Below, piece after piece: positions 8,492 through 16,517 of a stretch of DNA of 36,194 nt. Location: the NCBI GenBank assembly GCA_021157815.1, contig JAGGVT010000043.1, positions 1 to 36,194 on the forward strand. The letters are read 5' to 3'. This stretch comes from a bacterium. GTDB lineage: Bacteria > JAJVIF01 > JAGGVT01. Numbering within the stretch: the first letter of the stretch is position 1; every line of letters starts with the position of its first letter. The translations under genes were made by a program, and so were the position numbers. The notes under the pieces were generated by a model that did not search any database, had not been told where the DNA came from, and saw only the letters and a program-made list of their open reading frames with translations.

Positions 8492-9241
8492 TTGCTAATT
8501 GATGTTATAACGCTGTTTCCCGAGTATTACAAATCCCCTCTCGATGTCAGCATCCTGAAAATCGCCATCGAGACAGGATTGATCGAAATTGAACTTCACG
8601 ACTTTCGATCTTTTTCCAAAGGGAAACACAGACAGGTGGATGACTCGCCTTACGGGGGCGGGCCCGGTATGGTTCTCATGCTTCAGCCGATTGTAGATTG
8701 CCTTGAGGAATTAATCGACAGGCGGCTGAAAGAGGATTATCAGCGAACTCGACTGATACTCCTCACATGCGATGGCAAAACGTTCAATCAGGAAACGGCT
8801 TGCAAACTGAGCAATGAAGAACACATCATCCTGGTGTCCGGGCATTATGAGGGATTCGATTCACGCCTTACCCAATTGTTTCCTTTCGAGGAAATCAGCA
8901 TTGGCAATTACGTTCTCTCCGGCGGCGAGGCGGCATCGCTGGTGGTAATCGAATCTATCGCGCGTGAGATACCCGGCGTTCTGGGAAATCCCGAAAGCGC
9001 GCAGGCTGAATCGTTCAGGCATGGATTGCTCGACCATTCATCGTTCACCCGTCCACCAGACTTCAGGGGACTCAAGGTTCCCGACGTGCTGCAAGGCGGA
9101 AACCATAAATTAATAGATGAGTGGCGGCTTAAGGAATCGATAAGGAAAACGATAAAAAAAAGACCGGACTTGCTTAATTCTGATCAGCTGGATGAGAAAT
9201 CACAAAAGATTGTGGATGAGATTAAGAAAGAACTGGAATAG
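8492..9241 (+). CDS. trmD: tRNA (guanine-37-N1)-methyltransferase
   Basis: Uses S-adenosylmethionine to methylate G37 next to the anticodon, which prevents +1 frameshifting; a SPOUT-class trefoil-knot dimer. The start is TTG at 8492 (MLIDVITLFPEYY is the conserved N-terminus). Conserved blocks follow: DDSPYGGGPGMVL near residue 50, SGHYEGFDSR near 112, and the knot segment SIGNYVLSGGE near 133. At 249 residues the length is normal. No Shine-Dalgarno is visible, so translation probably depends on coupling with rimM, which ends 11 bases upstream. Confidence 0.96.
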   Translation: MLIDVITLFPEYYKSPLDVSILKIAIETGLIEIELHDFRSFSKGKHRQVDDSPYGGGPGMVLMLQPIVDCLEELIDRRLKEDYQRTRLILLTCDGKTFNQETACKLSNEEHIILVSGHYEGFDSRLTQLFPFEEISIGNYVLSGGEAASLVVIESIAREIPGVLGNPESAQAESFRHGLLDHSSFTRPPDFRGLKVPDVLQGGNHKLIDEWRLKESIRKTIKKRPDLLNSDQLDEKSQKIVDEIKKELE

Positions 9242-9294
9242 AATAAGATTATTTTTTTTAGAAAGATTGCATAATCTGATAGAGGTCAGAAATA

Positions 9295-9846
9295 ATGGCT
9301 GACGAAGTAGAAAAAAAAGAAACTGAACAGGCCGACGAGGTTACACAGGAAACCGCGGCTGATGAATCCAAAGTGGAAGAAGCAGCTGTAGAGGAAGCAT
9401 CTACAGAAGCAGAACCTGTAGAACCCGAGCCCGAGACCGTGGCTGAACCGAAAGCGAAGCCATCGAAGGAGACTCTCAAGAAGAAAAAGGTCGCGAAAGT
9501 TAATAAAGTCGAACTTTTCAACAAGAAATATCTCCGTGATGACATCCCTGAATTCAAAGCGGGAGACACTGTCCGTGTTCATTACAGAATCGTCGAGGGC
9601 GACAAAACCCGTATTCAGGCTTACGAGGGTGTCTGCATTGCGCGAAAGCACGGTGGTGTGAACGAAACCTTCAAGGTTCGAAAAATGAGCGGACAGATTG
9701 GAGTCGAGCGTACCTTCTTCCTCCATTCACATCGAATTGAGAAAATCGAGGTAAAGAAGATAGGCAAGGTTCGACGCGCGAAGATTTATTATCTGCGGGG
9801 AAAGGTCGGCAAGCAGGCTCGAATCCGCGAAGCTGGCATTCATTAG
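9295..9846 (+). CDS. rplS: 50S ribosomal protein L19 with acidic N-terminal extension
   Basis: L19 sits at the 30S-50S interface. The conserved L19 core runs from about residue 72 ([18 protein letters not shown]) through [18 protein letters not shown] to [16 protein letters not shown]. The family is about 115 residues; here about 70 extra residues precede the core, rich in Glu, Ala, Pro and Val and then in Lys. The ATG at 9295 has GAGGT upstream and begins the extension, so it appears to be translated. It is the last gene of the rpsP cluster, with a terminator 25 bases after its stop. Confidence 0.95.
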   Translation: MADEVEKKETEQADEVTQETAADESKVEEAAVEEASTEAEPVEPEPETVAEPKAKPSKETLKKKKVAKVNKVELFNKKYLRDDIPEFKAGDTVRVHYRIVEGDKTRIQAYEGVCIARKHGGVNETFKVRKMSGQIGVERTFFLHSHRIEKIEVKKIGKVRRAKIYYLRGKVGKQARIREAGIH

Positions 9847-9870
9847 AGCATCTAAACAATCTGGAACACC

Positions 9871-9903
9871 AAAGAATCTGTTAAATCAACGGGTTCTTTT
9901 TTT
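9871..9903 (+). terminator. Intrinsic terminator of the rpsP-rplS cluster
   Basis: AAAGAATC (9871-9878) pairs with GGTTCTTT (9892-9899, one G-T pair). The loop contains a further GTT/AAC pairing, and the T-run continues to 9903. It is placed just after rplS. Confidence 0.7.
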
Positions 9904-10380
9904 CTCCCTTTTTTCTTGAGGCTATCATGTAAAAAGAGGATAAAAGCGAAAGGGGCAAAAAAAAGCAAAAAAGTGCCAGCCGTGGTGCCAGCCACGGTGC
10001 CAGCCACGGTGCCAGCCCATATCGCATATTATTATTAGAAATTGCTATAAGATGCCTTATTCCAAACACAGCGAAAGACACTCCGGTATTGAAATGTCAA
10101 TATTAAACGAGAAACGCTATTCATCCGGATTTTTCATGCTGATGAAGAAAATCGGCAATAAGTTATCCAAAATATATTCACATTTCCATGCAGGTTTTTA
10201 AAAAGCCGGATAGTATCGTATAAGTATCATGCGCTAAAGTTAGACATTACAACGCAGACTGGCAATGTATTATCAACTCAGGCATATAAACTCTCTACAT
10301 AGCCAAAGTTGTACAAAAATGAATCGCAATGAATAAATTGTGGACAAAGTTGTGAATTACCATTCCGGAATTGCAGTCGA
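9904..10380. other. Non-coding gap, rplS to amidohydrolase
   Basis: About 480 bases with no credible ORF. The plus-strand rplS and the minus-strand amidohydrolase converge here. It holds the 12-bp repeat block at 9973-10020 and is otherwise AT-rich. Two DnaA-box-like 9-mers (10163-10171, 10339-10347) are too few to suggest an origin. I see no RNA gene. Confidence 0.6.
9973..10020. repeat. Four tandem 12-bp repeats
   Basis: Four consecutive 12-mers: GTGCCAGCCGTG, GTGCCAGCCACG twice, then GTGCCAGCCCAT. It is GC-rich in AT-rich surroundings and lies shortly downstream of the rplS terminator. Confidence 0.85.
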
Positions 10381-11541
10381 TTACATCTTATGCAATTCCT
10401 TGCCATCAAGGTATGTTCTGACACAATGCGACCTTGCATCGAGCGGATGGCCATCGAAAATTGCGATATCCGCATCCTTTCCCTTTTCCAAACTTCCGAT
10501 TCTCTTACCCAAACCGATTATCTGCGCGGGATAAATCGTGATTGCCCTGAGCGCCTCAACCTCGTCCATCCCACCCTTTACTGACATTGCCGCGAGGATT
10601 GGCAGTGTCCATATCGGCGCGACCGGATGATCGGTTGTAATCGACACACGTATTCCAGCCCGGTTGAGAATTCCCGGAAGCGCGATTGAACGCTCTCGCA
10701 GTTCCTGCTTTAACATCGCTGTGTTGATTGGCCCTGTTACGCAATCAATTTTTCTCTTTTTTAGTTCATCCACAATCAGATGTCCCTCGGTTGTGTGCTC
10801 GATTGTAACTTTAAAGTTAAACTCCTTTGCGATTCTCAACGCTGTCAGTATGTCATCAGCCCTGTGGCAATGCCATCTTGCCGGAATTTTGCGATTTAGA
10901 ACAAGCGACAGATTTTCCATTCCCAAATCCTCCTCGAAAACCTCCTTTTTCTTTTTAGCCTTTTTCTTTTTAGCGATATAATCACGGCATTTCATCAATG
11001 CCGCGCGAGTGATCGCCGCGGATCCCATACGGGTTTTGGGGGGCTTTCCCTGATCCTTGCCGTAGAACCTGAAAGGGTTTTCCCCAAGCGCGAATTTCAT
11101 GCCCTCCGGTTCCTTAATAATCATCTCTTCGACAGTCTGCGCGTTCGGATAACACTTAACCACAACGTTCAATCCGCCTATCAGGTTGGCGCTGCCGGGA
11201 TTCGCAACAGCGGTTGTTATCCCGCCTTCGAGAGCGTAACGAAATCCGGGGTCGCGTGGAAAGACAGCATCCATCGCCCGTACCTGCGGCGTGATTGGAT
11301 CCGAACCCTCGTTGTAATGGTATCCCATTATGCCGGCGCCCTCCTCGAAAACACCCAAATGCGAATGAGCCTCGACAAGCCCTGGAATTATATACAATCC
11401 CTTGCAGTCAACTACTTTCGCTTTTGCTGGTTTCTTGATGTTCTTTGAGACATCAACGATTTTCCCGCCTTTTGTCAGTACAGAAAATCCTTTCGTCCAT
11501 CCTTTTGGTGTAAAGGTATTTCCATTTTTTAAAAGAAACAT
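10381..11541 (-). CDS. Metal-dependent amidohydrolase (imidazolonepropionase-like)
   Basis: A 386-residue cytosolic TIM-barrel amidohydrolase. After a beta-sandwich N-terminus come the HxH metal site in GLVEAHSHLG (near residue 60), HCHRADD (near 222), IEHTTEG (near 247) and the Asp of TTDHPV (near 305). The C-terminal GSLEKGKDADIAIFDGHPL is typical of the superfamily. It resembles the COG1228 group (imidazolonepropionase and relatives), but hut genes are absent and the substrate is unknown. AGAGG lies 7 bases before the ATG. It follows the GT4 gene by 38 bases on the same strand. An in-frame 15-bp duplication encodes two AKKKK units near residues 190-200. Confidence 0.88.
   Translation of the reverse strand: MFLLKNGNTFTPKGWTKGFSVLTKGGKIVDVSKNIKKPAKAKVVDCKGLYIIPGLVEAHSHLGVFEEGAGIMGYHYNEGSDPITPQVRAMDAVFPRDPGFRYALEGGITTAVANPGSANLIGGLNVVVKCYPNAQTVEEMIIKEPEGMKFALGENPFRFYGKDQGKPPKTRMGSAAITRAALMKCRDYIAKKKKAKKKKEVFEEDLGMENLSLVLNRKIPARWHCHRADDILTALRIAKEFNFKVTIEHTTEGHLIVDELKKRKIDCVTGPINTAMLKQELRERSIALPGILNRAGIRVSITTDHPVAPIWTLPILAAMSVKGGMDEVEALRAITIYPAQIIGLGKRIGSLEKGKDADIAIFDGHPLDARSHCVRTYLDGKELHKM
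10945..10974. repeat. In-frame 15-bp tandem duplication in the amidohydrolase gene
   Basis: Two perfect, adjacent copies of CTTTTTCTTTTTAGC on the plus strand. Read on the minus strand they encode two Lys-rich pentapeptides in what should be a surface loop of the barrel. Because the unit is a multiple of three the frame survives. Confidence 0.9.
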
Positions 11542-11579
11542 ATCTGGCCTCTCGTATCATATAAATTAGAGAAAATAAT

Positions 11580-12716
11580 TTAGCCGTGTCCCTTGCGAGT
11601 CTTCTGTGTTTTTCGTTTCCTGCGGGTTTCATTCACAATTTTATAATAAATCTCCACTGTCTTTCTCGCATGAACCCCCCAGCTTAGCTGATTCGCGCGA
11701 GCATTTCCCTTTTGAATAAGATCATTACGCATATCCTCATTTGATATTAATTCCAGCATGCTGTCCCCCAGCTGTCGTTCAGCGATTGGGTCGAACAAAA
11801 CCGAGGCTCCTCCGGCGCTTTCGATATGCGCGGGAATTTTGGACGCGATAACCGGAACCCCCATCTCCATCGCCTCGACAACTGGAAGTCCGAAACCCTC
11901 ATCAAAACTGGGACAAACAACCATCATTGAATCGCGATAAGCAACCGCAAGCATCCTGTGCTCCAAATGCCCGGCGAAAACAACCTTGTCGAGAAAACCC
12001 TGGCGGCGCGCCAGATCCCTGATCTTTTCCTGGTAAGCGTTCTTCGTACCGACCAGAACAAGCTGCATGTCAGGATACTCCTGATAAACACGCTTGAACT
12101 GGTTCACAAGAGATTCAATATTCTTGCGGTATTCAAACGATCCAACAAACAGCACGTATGGATTATGCAGTTTGTATCTCAAGTGAAAACTGCTGGCTAT
12201 ATCATTCGGAATTATTTCGCTTCTTGAAACTGTTGGCGCAAGTTCAAGAGCTGTAACTTTATTTTCCGGAATTTTGAGGTACTTTATGACATCGCGTTTT
12301 GTGGTCATGCTGTTGGTGATTATATGATCCGCGTATTTTGCCGACCATGGGATAATCCTGCCGAAATAATACCTGCTGAATCCGCTCATAAATCGCGGGC
12401 GTTTGAGCACAATTAAATCATGAATTGTAATCACTCTTGGAAATTTAAGAATAACAGGAAGGCTGAAGCACGGCGTGTGAAAAACATCCAGCTTATCCTT
12501 CATCGCCTCCATTACAACACCATACTGCTCCCATTTCAGGCGTTGTGATGTTGAGGTGAATCCTTCTTCATATTTTTTCCCCTTTGGCTGGTAGAGCTTT
12601 ACATGAATTTCGCCACCCCATTCATCAAAAGCATCAATCAGGGACTGCGTATATCGCCCAAGACCGGTCGCTCCACCGCCAAGGAGACTTTGTCCATCCA
12701 TACCTACGACAAGCAT
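11580..12716 (-). CDS. GT4-family glycosyltransferase
   Basis: A retaining GT-B glycosyltransferase of family 4, transferring sugar from a nucleotide sugar, probably for surface polysaccharide. The N-terminal Rossmann part includes a glycine-rich acceptor loop (GGGATGLGRYTQSL) and FHTPCFSLP. The C-terminal donor half shows YVLFVGSFEYRKN, VFAGHLE and the EX7E element PSFDEGFGLPVVEAMEMGVPVI. The ORF track starts at a GTG at 12809, but GGAGG at 12726-12730 lies 9 bases before an ATG at 12716 that begins MLVVGMDG, the expected first strand, so 378 residues is preferred. The C-terminus is a basic tail. Acceptor and sugar cannot be told. Confidence 0.9.
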   Translation of the reverse strand: MLVVGMDGQSLLGGGATGLGRYTQSLIDAFDEWGGEIHVKLYQPKGKKYEEGFTSTSQRLKWEQYGVVMEAMKDKLDVFHTPCFSLPVILKFPRVITIHDLIVLKRPRFMSGFSRYYFGRIIPWSAKYADHIITNSMTTKRDVIKYLKIPENKVTALELAPTVSRSEIIPNDIASSFHLRYKLHNPYVLFVGSFEYRKNIESLVNQFKRVYQEYPDMQLVLVGTKNAYQEKIRDLARRQGFLDKVVFAGHLEHRMLAVAYRDSMMVVCPSFDEGFGLPVVEAMEMGVPVIASKIPAHIESAGGASVLFDPIAERQLGDSMLELISNEDMRNDLIQKGNARANQLSWGVHARKTVEIYYKIVNETRRKRKTQKTRKGHG

Positions 12717-12725
12717 TTTCCAGTT

Positions 12726-12730
12726 CCTCC
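12726..12730 (-). promoter_or_regulatory. Shine-Dalgarno deciding the GT4 start
   Basis: GGAGG on the minus strand, 9 bases upstream of the ATG at 12716. The longer ORF start (GTG 12809) has no comparable signal. Confidence 0.7.
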
Positions 12731-12840
12731 AGTATTCAATTTCCCGGTGCCTTAATTTTAACCTAAAATCGCTCGTATGTCTTTCAAGTTGTTTAAGTTG
12801 TTTTGGCACTTCAATAAATAATGTGGGTTATTTGTCCCCC

Positions 12841-12959
12841 GTAAAAAAAGGGGACAGTCCACATGAGGCTTCAAATCTGATGTTATCAATATACTATGCT
12901 GTAACCCCCTTATTTATACTGTGTTTATTCACCTGGTTGGGACAGTCCCCTTTTTTTAC
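12841..12959. repeat. Element with 15-bp perfect inverted ends
   Basis: GTAAAAAAAGGGGAC at 12841-12855 is exactly complementary to 12945-12959, with 89 bases between. A second, local pairing is possible at the left end (TGTCCCC 12833-12839 with GGGGACA 12850-12856). It fills the divergent gap between the GT4 gene and the FlhB-like gene. The A7G4 / C4T7 ends resemble non-autonomous REP or IS200-type remnants, but no transposase is present; that origin is inference. Confidence 0.7.
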
Positions 12960-13034
12960 TCAATCTAAACTGAACCCACACGATTTATTGAAAAGCCGTT
13001 GTTTAAAATTGTAGTCTTTCTTAATCCGGCAGGA

Positions 13035-13040
13035 TATAAT
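13035..13040 (+). promoter_or_regulatory. -10 box of the FlhB-like gene, possibly leaderless
   Basis: TATAAT ends 6 bases before the ATG at 13047, which would put the transcription start at or next to the start codon. No good -35 is seen at normal spacing. An AGGA overlaps the box, so it can be read as a weak Shine-Dalgarno instead. Confidence 0.35.
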
Positions 13041-13046
13041 TATTAC

Positions 13047-13247
13047 ATGGATGACAAACGTGGAAAAAAGCATGTTGCGGAGATAATAATCGAAAAAGCG
13101 CAGGAGCACGGTGTCCCGATTCGCAAGGATCCTCCTCTCGCGGAACTTCTCGCGACTGTTCCTCCCGACACCAGCATCCCTCAGGAATTGTACGAGGCTG
13201 TTGCTGAAATACTCGCGCAGATTATTTCACTTGACGTGAAAAAATAA
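13047..13247 (+). CDS. Free-standing FlhB C-terminal-domain protein (YlqH-like)
   Basis: A 66-residue cytosolic protein matching only the C-terminal part of the cytoplasmic domain of FlhB/YscU export-switch proteins: IIIEKAQEHGVPIRKDPPLAELLATV, then TSIPQELYEAVAEILAQI. The membrane part of FlhB and the autocleavage NPTH motif are absent. Such stand-alone paralogues (B. subtilis YlqH) occur near the rpsP-rplS/rnhB region, which matches the neighbourhood here. The ORF track starts at 12999, but homology begins just after the ATG at 13047. The role of the family is not settled. hflX follows after 54 bases. Confidence 0.82.
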   Translation: MDDKRGKKHVAEIIIEKAQEHGVPIRKDPPLAELLATVPPDTSIPQELYEAVAEILAQIISLDVKK

Positions 13248-13263
13248 ATCCTCTCCAAACCCC

Positions 13264-13292
13264 TTATCAAATGCACATTCTAACGATATAAT
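13264..13292 (+). promoter_or_regulatory. Promoter of hflX, predicted near-leaderless
   Basis: TTATCA (13264-13269), a 17-base spacer and a perfect TATAAT (13287-13292). Only 9 bases separate the -10 box from the hflX ATG at 13302 and no Shine-Dalgarno is present, so the mRNA would have a leader of only a few bases. Confidence 0.6.
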
Positions 13293-13301
13293 GCAAATTG
13301 T

Positions 13302-14396
13302 ATGAGTTCCGAACGAATAAAGATCGATTCCGGCAAACCTGAAAAACAATCCGCTATTCTCTACGGATTCATCGGCAAGGGCAAATTATCTGAATATGAT
13401 GAATTCGAGTTTCTTGCGGAATCCGCCGGCGTGGCAATTCTGGAAACACTCGCGCAGCGCGAGGGTACACCACGGCCACGCCACTATATCGCGCCCGGTT
13501 CTGTCAAAGACCTGGCGCATATTGTTGAGCTTGTCAAACCTGACATGGTGATTTTCGACTGCGAGTTGAAAGGTTCACAGCGCAACAACCTTGAGGATGA
13601 CCTTAATGTTCCTGTGCTGGACAGAACTGAATTGATTCTGGACATTTTCGCATCACGCGCTAAAACACGAGAGGGCAAGCTGCAGGTCGAACTCGCGCAG
13701 TTGATGTACCAGCTGCCGCGCCTTGCGGGACTGTGGAAACATTTTGGCGCGCTTGGCGGTGGAATCGGAACAAGGGGCCCCGGTGAAACACAGCTTGAGG
13801 TTGACCGCCGTAGAATTAACCAGCGAATCACTCAACTCAAAAGGCAGATTAAAACGATTGAAAGCCAACGGCGAACTCAACGCAAACAACGCATGAAAAG
13901 CAAGATTCCCAAAATCGCTCTTGTCGGATACACAAACGCGGGCAAAAGCACGCTTATCAACGCTTTAACAAATTCCAACGCGTATTCCGACAACCGCCTG
14001 TTCGCGACACTGGACACATTGACGCGCAAGGGCTTTTTCCCAACAAGCCGCCGCGAATTCCTGATTACCGACACCGTGGGTTTTATCAGGCGAATCCCGA
14101 CACAATTAATCGCGGCATTTCAGGCGACACTTGAGGAAATCAACTACTCGAACCTTCTTCTTATCGTCGTGGATATCACCGATGATGACTTCCAGAATAA
14201 ACTGGAAGTGGTTCATGAAACACTCAATGACATCGGCGCGGGAGAATTGCCAAAGCTGGTGATATATAACAAATCAGATTTGCTGAGTAAATCATTGCGG
14301 CCAATCGCATCATCCGAAATCGCTGTCAGCGCGAAAACCGGCGATGGCCTGGATATACTTGTTGAGAAAATGGATTCCATAACCCTTTATAGATGA
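13302..14396 (+). CDS. hflX: Ribosome-associated GTPase HflX
   Basis: HflX binds the 50S subunit and in several bacteria rescues stalled or heat-damaged ribosomes. The 364-residue protein has the HflX N-terminal domain, the family signature GTRGPGETQLEVDRR near residues 156-170, a basic coiled coil, and a G domain with G1 GYTNAGKST (near 206), G2 FATLDT, G3 DTVGF and G4 NKSD. All GTP-binding motifs are intact, and the shorter HflX forms have this length. It has its own promoter and no Shine-Dalgarno. Its stop overlaps the next gene by ATGA, so it heads a four-gene operon. Confidence 0.95.
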   Translation: MSSERIKIDSGKPEKQSAILYGFIGKGKLSEYDEFEFLAESAGVAILETLAQREGTPRPRHYIAPGSVKDLAHIVELVKPDMVIFDCELKGSQRNNLEDDLNVPVLDRTELILDIFASRAKTREGKLQVELAQLMYQLPRLAGLWKHFGALGGGIGTRGPGETQLEVDRRRINQRITQLKRQIKTIESQRRTQRKQRMKSKIPKIALVGYTNAGKSTLINALTNSNAYSDNRLFATLDTLTRKGFFPTSRREFLITDTVGFIRRIPTQLIAAFQATLEEINYSNLLLIVVDITDDDFQNKLEVVHETLNDIGAGELPKLVIYNKSDLLSKSLRPIASSEIAVSAKTGDGLDILVEKMDSITLYR

Positions 14397-15466
14397 TGAT
14401 TAACACGCGAAATATCAAACTGTTGTTTTTCATCCTTGTCCTGCTGTTATACATGATTCCCGGATGTAACGGCAACTCGGATGATGAGAACAGCAATTCA
14501 AACGATAAAGAAACTGTCGATGATATTCAGCATGAAATATTAAACGTACTAAATCCCGGTGAATTTAAACTTGATACGATAGAGGACGGCGACACTCTTC
14601 GATTGGCGGGGATTCGCAAATCTGTAAGGCTGCTTTGTGTCGATACGGAAGAGGTATTTTCAGGTAAAAAACGGACTGATAAAAAACTTGCTTATGATGA
14701 CTGGGATGCGTATTTGCAAATACACCACAATTCCGGTGAGATAAAGAAATACCCTACGCCATGGGGTGAAGCGGCAGAGGAATTCGCAAAAGAGTTTTTC
14801 GAGAATATCAGCGATGTAATCATTGAGCATGATTCACTCGATCGAACAACAGGTTTTTTCCATCGCCACTTATGCTATGTCATTGTTGAAAAGAACGGCA
14901 GTCGAATTAATTTCAACGTTGAACTTGTTCGGAACGGATTCACCCCCTACTACACCAAATACGGCTATTCATCAAGGTATCACGAGGATTTCATCGCCGC
15001 CGAACATGAAGCGCGAAAAAAGAAAGTTGGAATCTGGAATAAAAAGACACATTGCTATCCTGACTATGATGAAAGAATTTCACTGTGGACTGACAGAGCA
15101 GATGCCATCAGGAATTTCAATAGTTCTTTTTCAAACAACGATGATTACTTCATGCTCGCGAATGAAACCGACTGGAGCCGCCTTAAGGATTACGTTGGAC
15201 AAGAAATAACCGTATTTGGAACCATTGACCAAATCCGTAAAAAGGGGCCGCCATACAGGCTGTTCATGGCTCACAAACAGAGTGAGTTGTTTCTTCTATA
15301 CACTGACGATGCTGATCTGCATAGCATGATAATTCAAAAGCACTTTGACGACAGATTTGTTTATGTCAGTGGAACACTCGAAAAGGATGATAAATACTAC
15401 TCGATGAGAATAATCGATTATGGTCGGATTAAATCGCCAGATATTGAATATAGCAACAATGAATGA
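14393..15466 (+). CDS. SNase-like lipoprotein with C-terminal OB-like domain
   Basis: A 357-residue predicted lipoprotein: signal segment of about 20 hydrophobic residues, lipobox ending IPGC, then an acidic Asn/Asp linker. Residues about 60-215 match staphylococcal nuclease: DGDT, VRLLCVDTEE (the Arg, Asp and Glu of the active site), DR...HRHL and NVELVRNGF, so calcium-dependent phosphodiester cleavage is plausible. Residues about 250-345 look like a second OB fold (YVGQEITVFGTI ... FVYVSGTL). It starts in an ATGA overlap with hflX; the next gene overlaps its stop. An envelope nuclease role is inference. Confidence 0.82.
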   Translation: MMINTRNIKLLFFILVLLLYMIPGCNGNSDDENSNSNDKETVDDIQHEILNVLNPGEFKLDTIEDGDTLRLAGIRKSVRLLCVDTEEVFSGKKRTDKKLAYDDWDAYLQIHHNSGEIKKYPTPWGEAAEEFAKEFFENISDVIIEHDSLDRTTGFFHRHLCYVIVEKNGSRINFNVELVRNGFTPYYTKYGYSSRYHEDFIAAEHEARKKKVGIWNKKTHCYPDYDERISLWTDRADAIRNFNSSFSNNDDYFMLANETDWSRLKDYVGQEITVFGTIDQIRKKGPPYRLFMAHKQSELFLLYTDDADLHSMIIQKHFDDRFVYVSGTLEKDDKYYSMRIIDYGRIKSPDIEYSNNE

Positions 15467-16517
15467 AAAACAAACGGAAGACGCAACCATATCTGTTACT
15501 GTAACCATTGTCGCTTTTTCAGACGGCAAAACCGTTCGTGCGTGCATCGATTCGCTTCTCGCTCAGCGGATAAACAGCGACTCATACGACATCGAATACC
15601 GCGTTCTGATTAACAATCCCAAAGTCATTCCACCTGAATCGCTGTCCGATGATTACCCGGATTTTACAATTATCGTACCGGAGCGAAATATCGGCTACGC
15701 TGGCGCGATTGCACATTGCTGGCGTGACTGCGAGGATGGCTATATTGTAGTAACGAATGATGATTTAGTTTTCATGCCGAACTGGCTTGAGGAAATTCTA
15801 AAACCGTTAGAGGATTCTAGAGTGTTCGCATCGACTTGTTCGATAATCAACGAGGGTGAGCTGGAGGAAACATCAAACGGCACGTTGAATCCAATCGGGA
15901 TTAGAATCCCGGATGTTTTTTCCGACCGCTCCCGAGTGCTTTTCCCATCGGGAGCGGCGTTCGCGTTTCGCAAGGATGATATCGAACCGGTTGACTCAAC
16001 ATACTTCTTATATTTCGAGGATGTCTATCTCGGATTGCTCGCACGGTTTCGAGGGTTTGAAATCGTGATGAATCCCGAATCAAAAGCGAACCATTGCCAC
16101 CAACTCTCGACCAGCAGGATGCCGAAAGGCCAGCTGCATTATTACATGGAGAAAAACCGTATCGCGAATATCCTTCTGTTCTTCAGCGGATGGACTTTGT
16201 TTCGCCTTCTCCCCTACTTCATCGCGGATTTTATTATCCGGCTGTTTTCGATGTTAACTTTCAAACGCCGTCCTGATGCCATCCTGCGAGCGTGGTTTTA
16301 TTATCTTACCCATACCGGCACAACTATTTTCAAACGGTTGAAGGCAGCTGAATCGCGCAAGGCCAGGGATAAGGATATTCTTCCCATGATGAGCGGAAAA
16401 CTGCTGCCGTCTAACAGTGGGATTGCGAGATTTATAAACAGTGTTTTTATCGGTTATTCCCAATTGGTCGGATTGAACTTTGTCGAGACTATTCGAAAAG
16501 ATGCCAACCGAAAGTAA
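15459..16517 (+). CDS. GT2-family glycosyltransferase
   Basis: An inverting GT-A glycosyltransferase of family 2, similar to rhamnosyltransferase-type enzymes. Visible are the N-terminal strand VTVTIVAFSDGKTVRACIDSLL, the ERNIGYAGA loop, the metal-binding segment VTNDDLVFMPNW, and FLYFEDVYLGLLARFRGF with the putative catalytic acidic pair. The C-terminal part contains an amphipathic/hydrophobic patch (FFSGWTLFRLLPYFIADFIIRLF) that may attach it to the membrane. The ATG at 15459 overlaps the SNase stop by 8 bases and is preferred over the ATG at 15420. Acceptor unknown. Confidence 0.88.
   Translation: MNEKQTEDATISVTVTIVAFSDGKTVRACIDSLLAQRINSDSYDIEYRVLINNPKVIPPESLSDDYPDFTIIVPERNIGYAGAIAHCWRDCEDGYIVVTNDDLVFMPNWLEEILKPLEDSRVFASTCSIINEGELEETSNGTLNPIGIRIPDVFSDRSRVLFPSGAAFAFRKDDIEPVDSTYFLYFEDVYLGLLARFRGFEIVMNPESKANHCHQLSTSRMPKGQLHYYMEKNRIANILLFFSGWTLFRLLPYFIADFIIRLFSMLTFKRRPDAILRAWFYYLTHTGTTIFKRLKAAESRKARDKDILPMMSGKLLPSNSGIARFINSVFIGYSQLVGLNFVETIRKDANRK

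Noticed and set aside
10163-10347. Replication origin in the 9904-10380 gap
   Set aside because: Only two DnaA-box-like 9-mers, each with a mismatch, and no dnaA/dnaN or AT-unwinding cluster.
15296-15547. Minus-strand ORF across the SNase-GT2 junction
   Set aside because: Short, no Shine-Dalgarno, and it crosses two well supported plus-strand genes.
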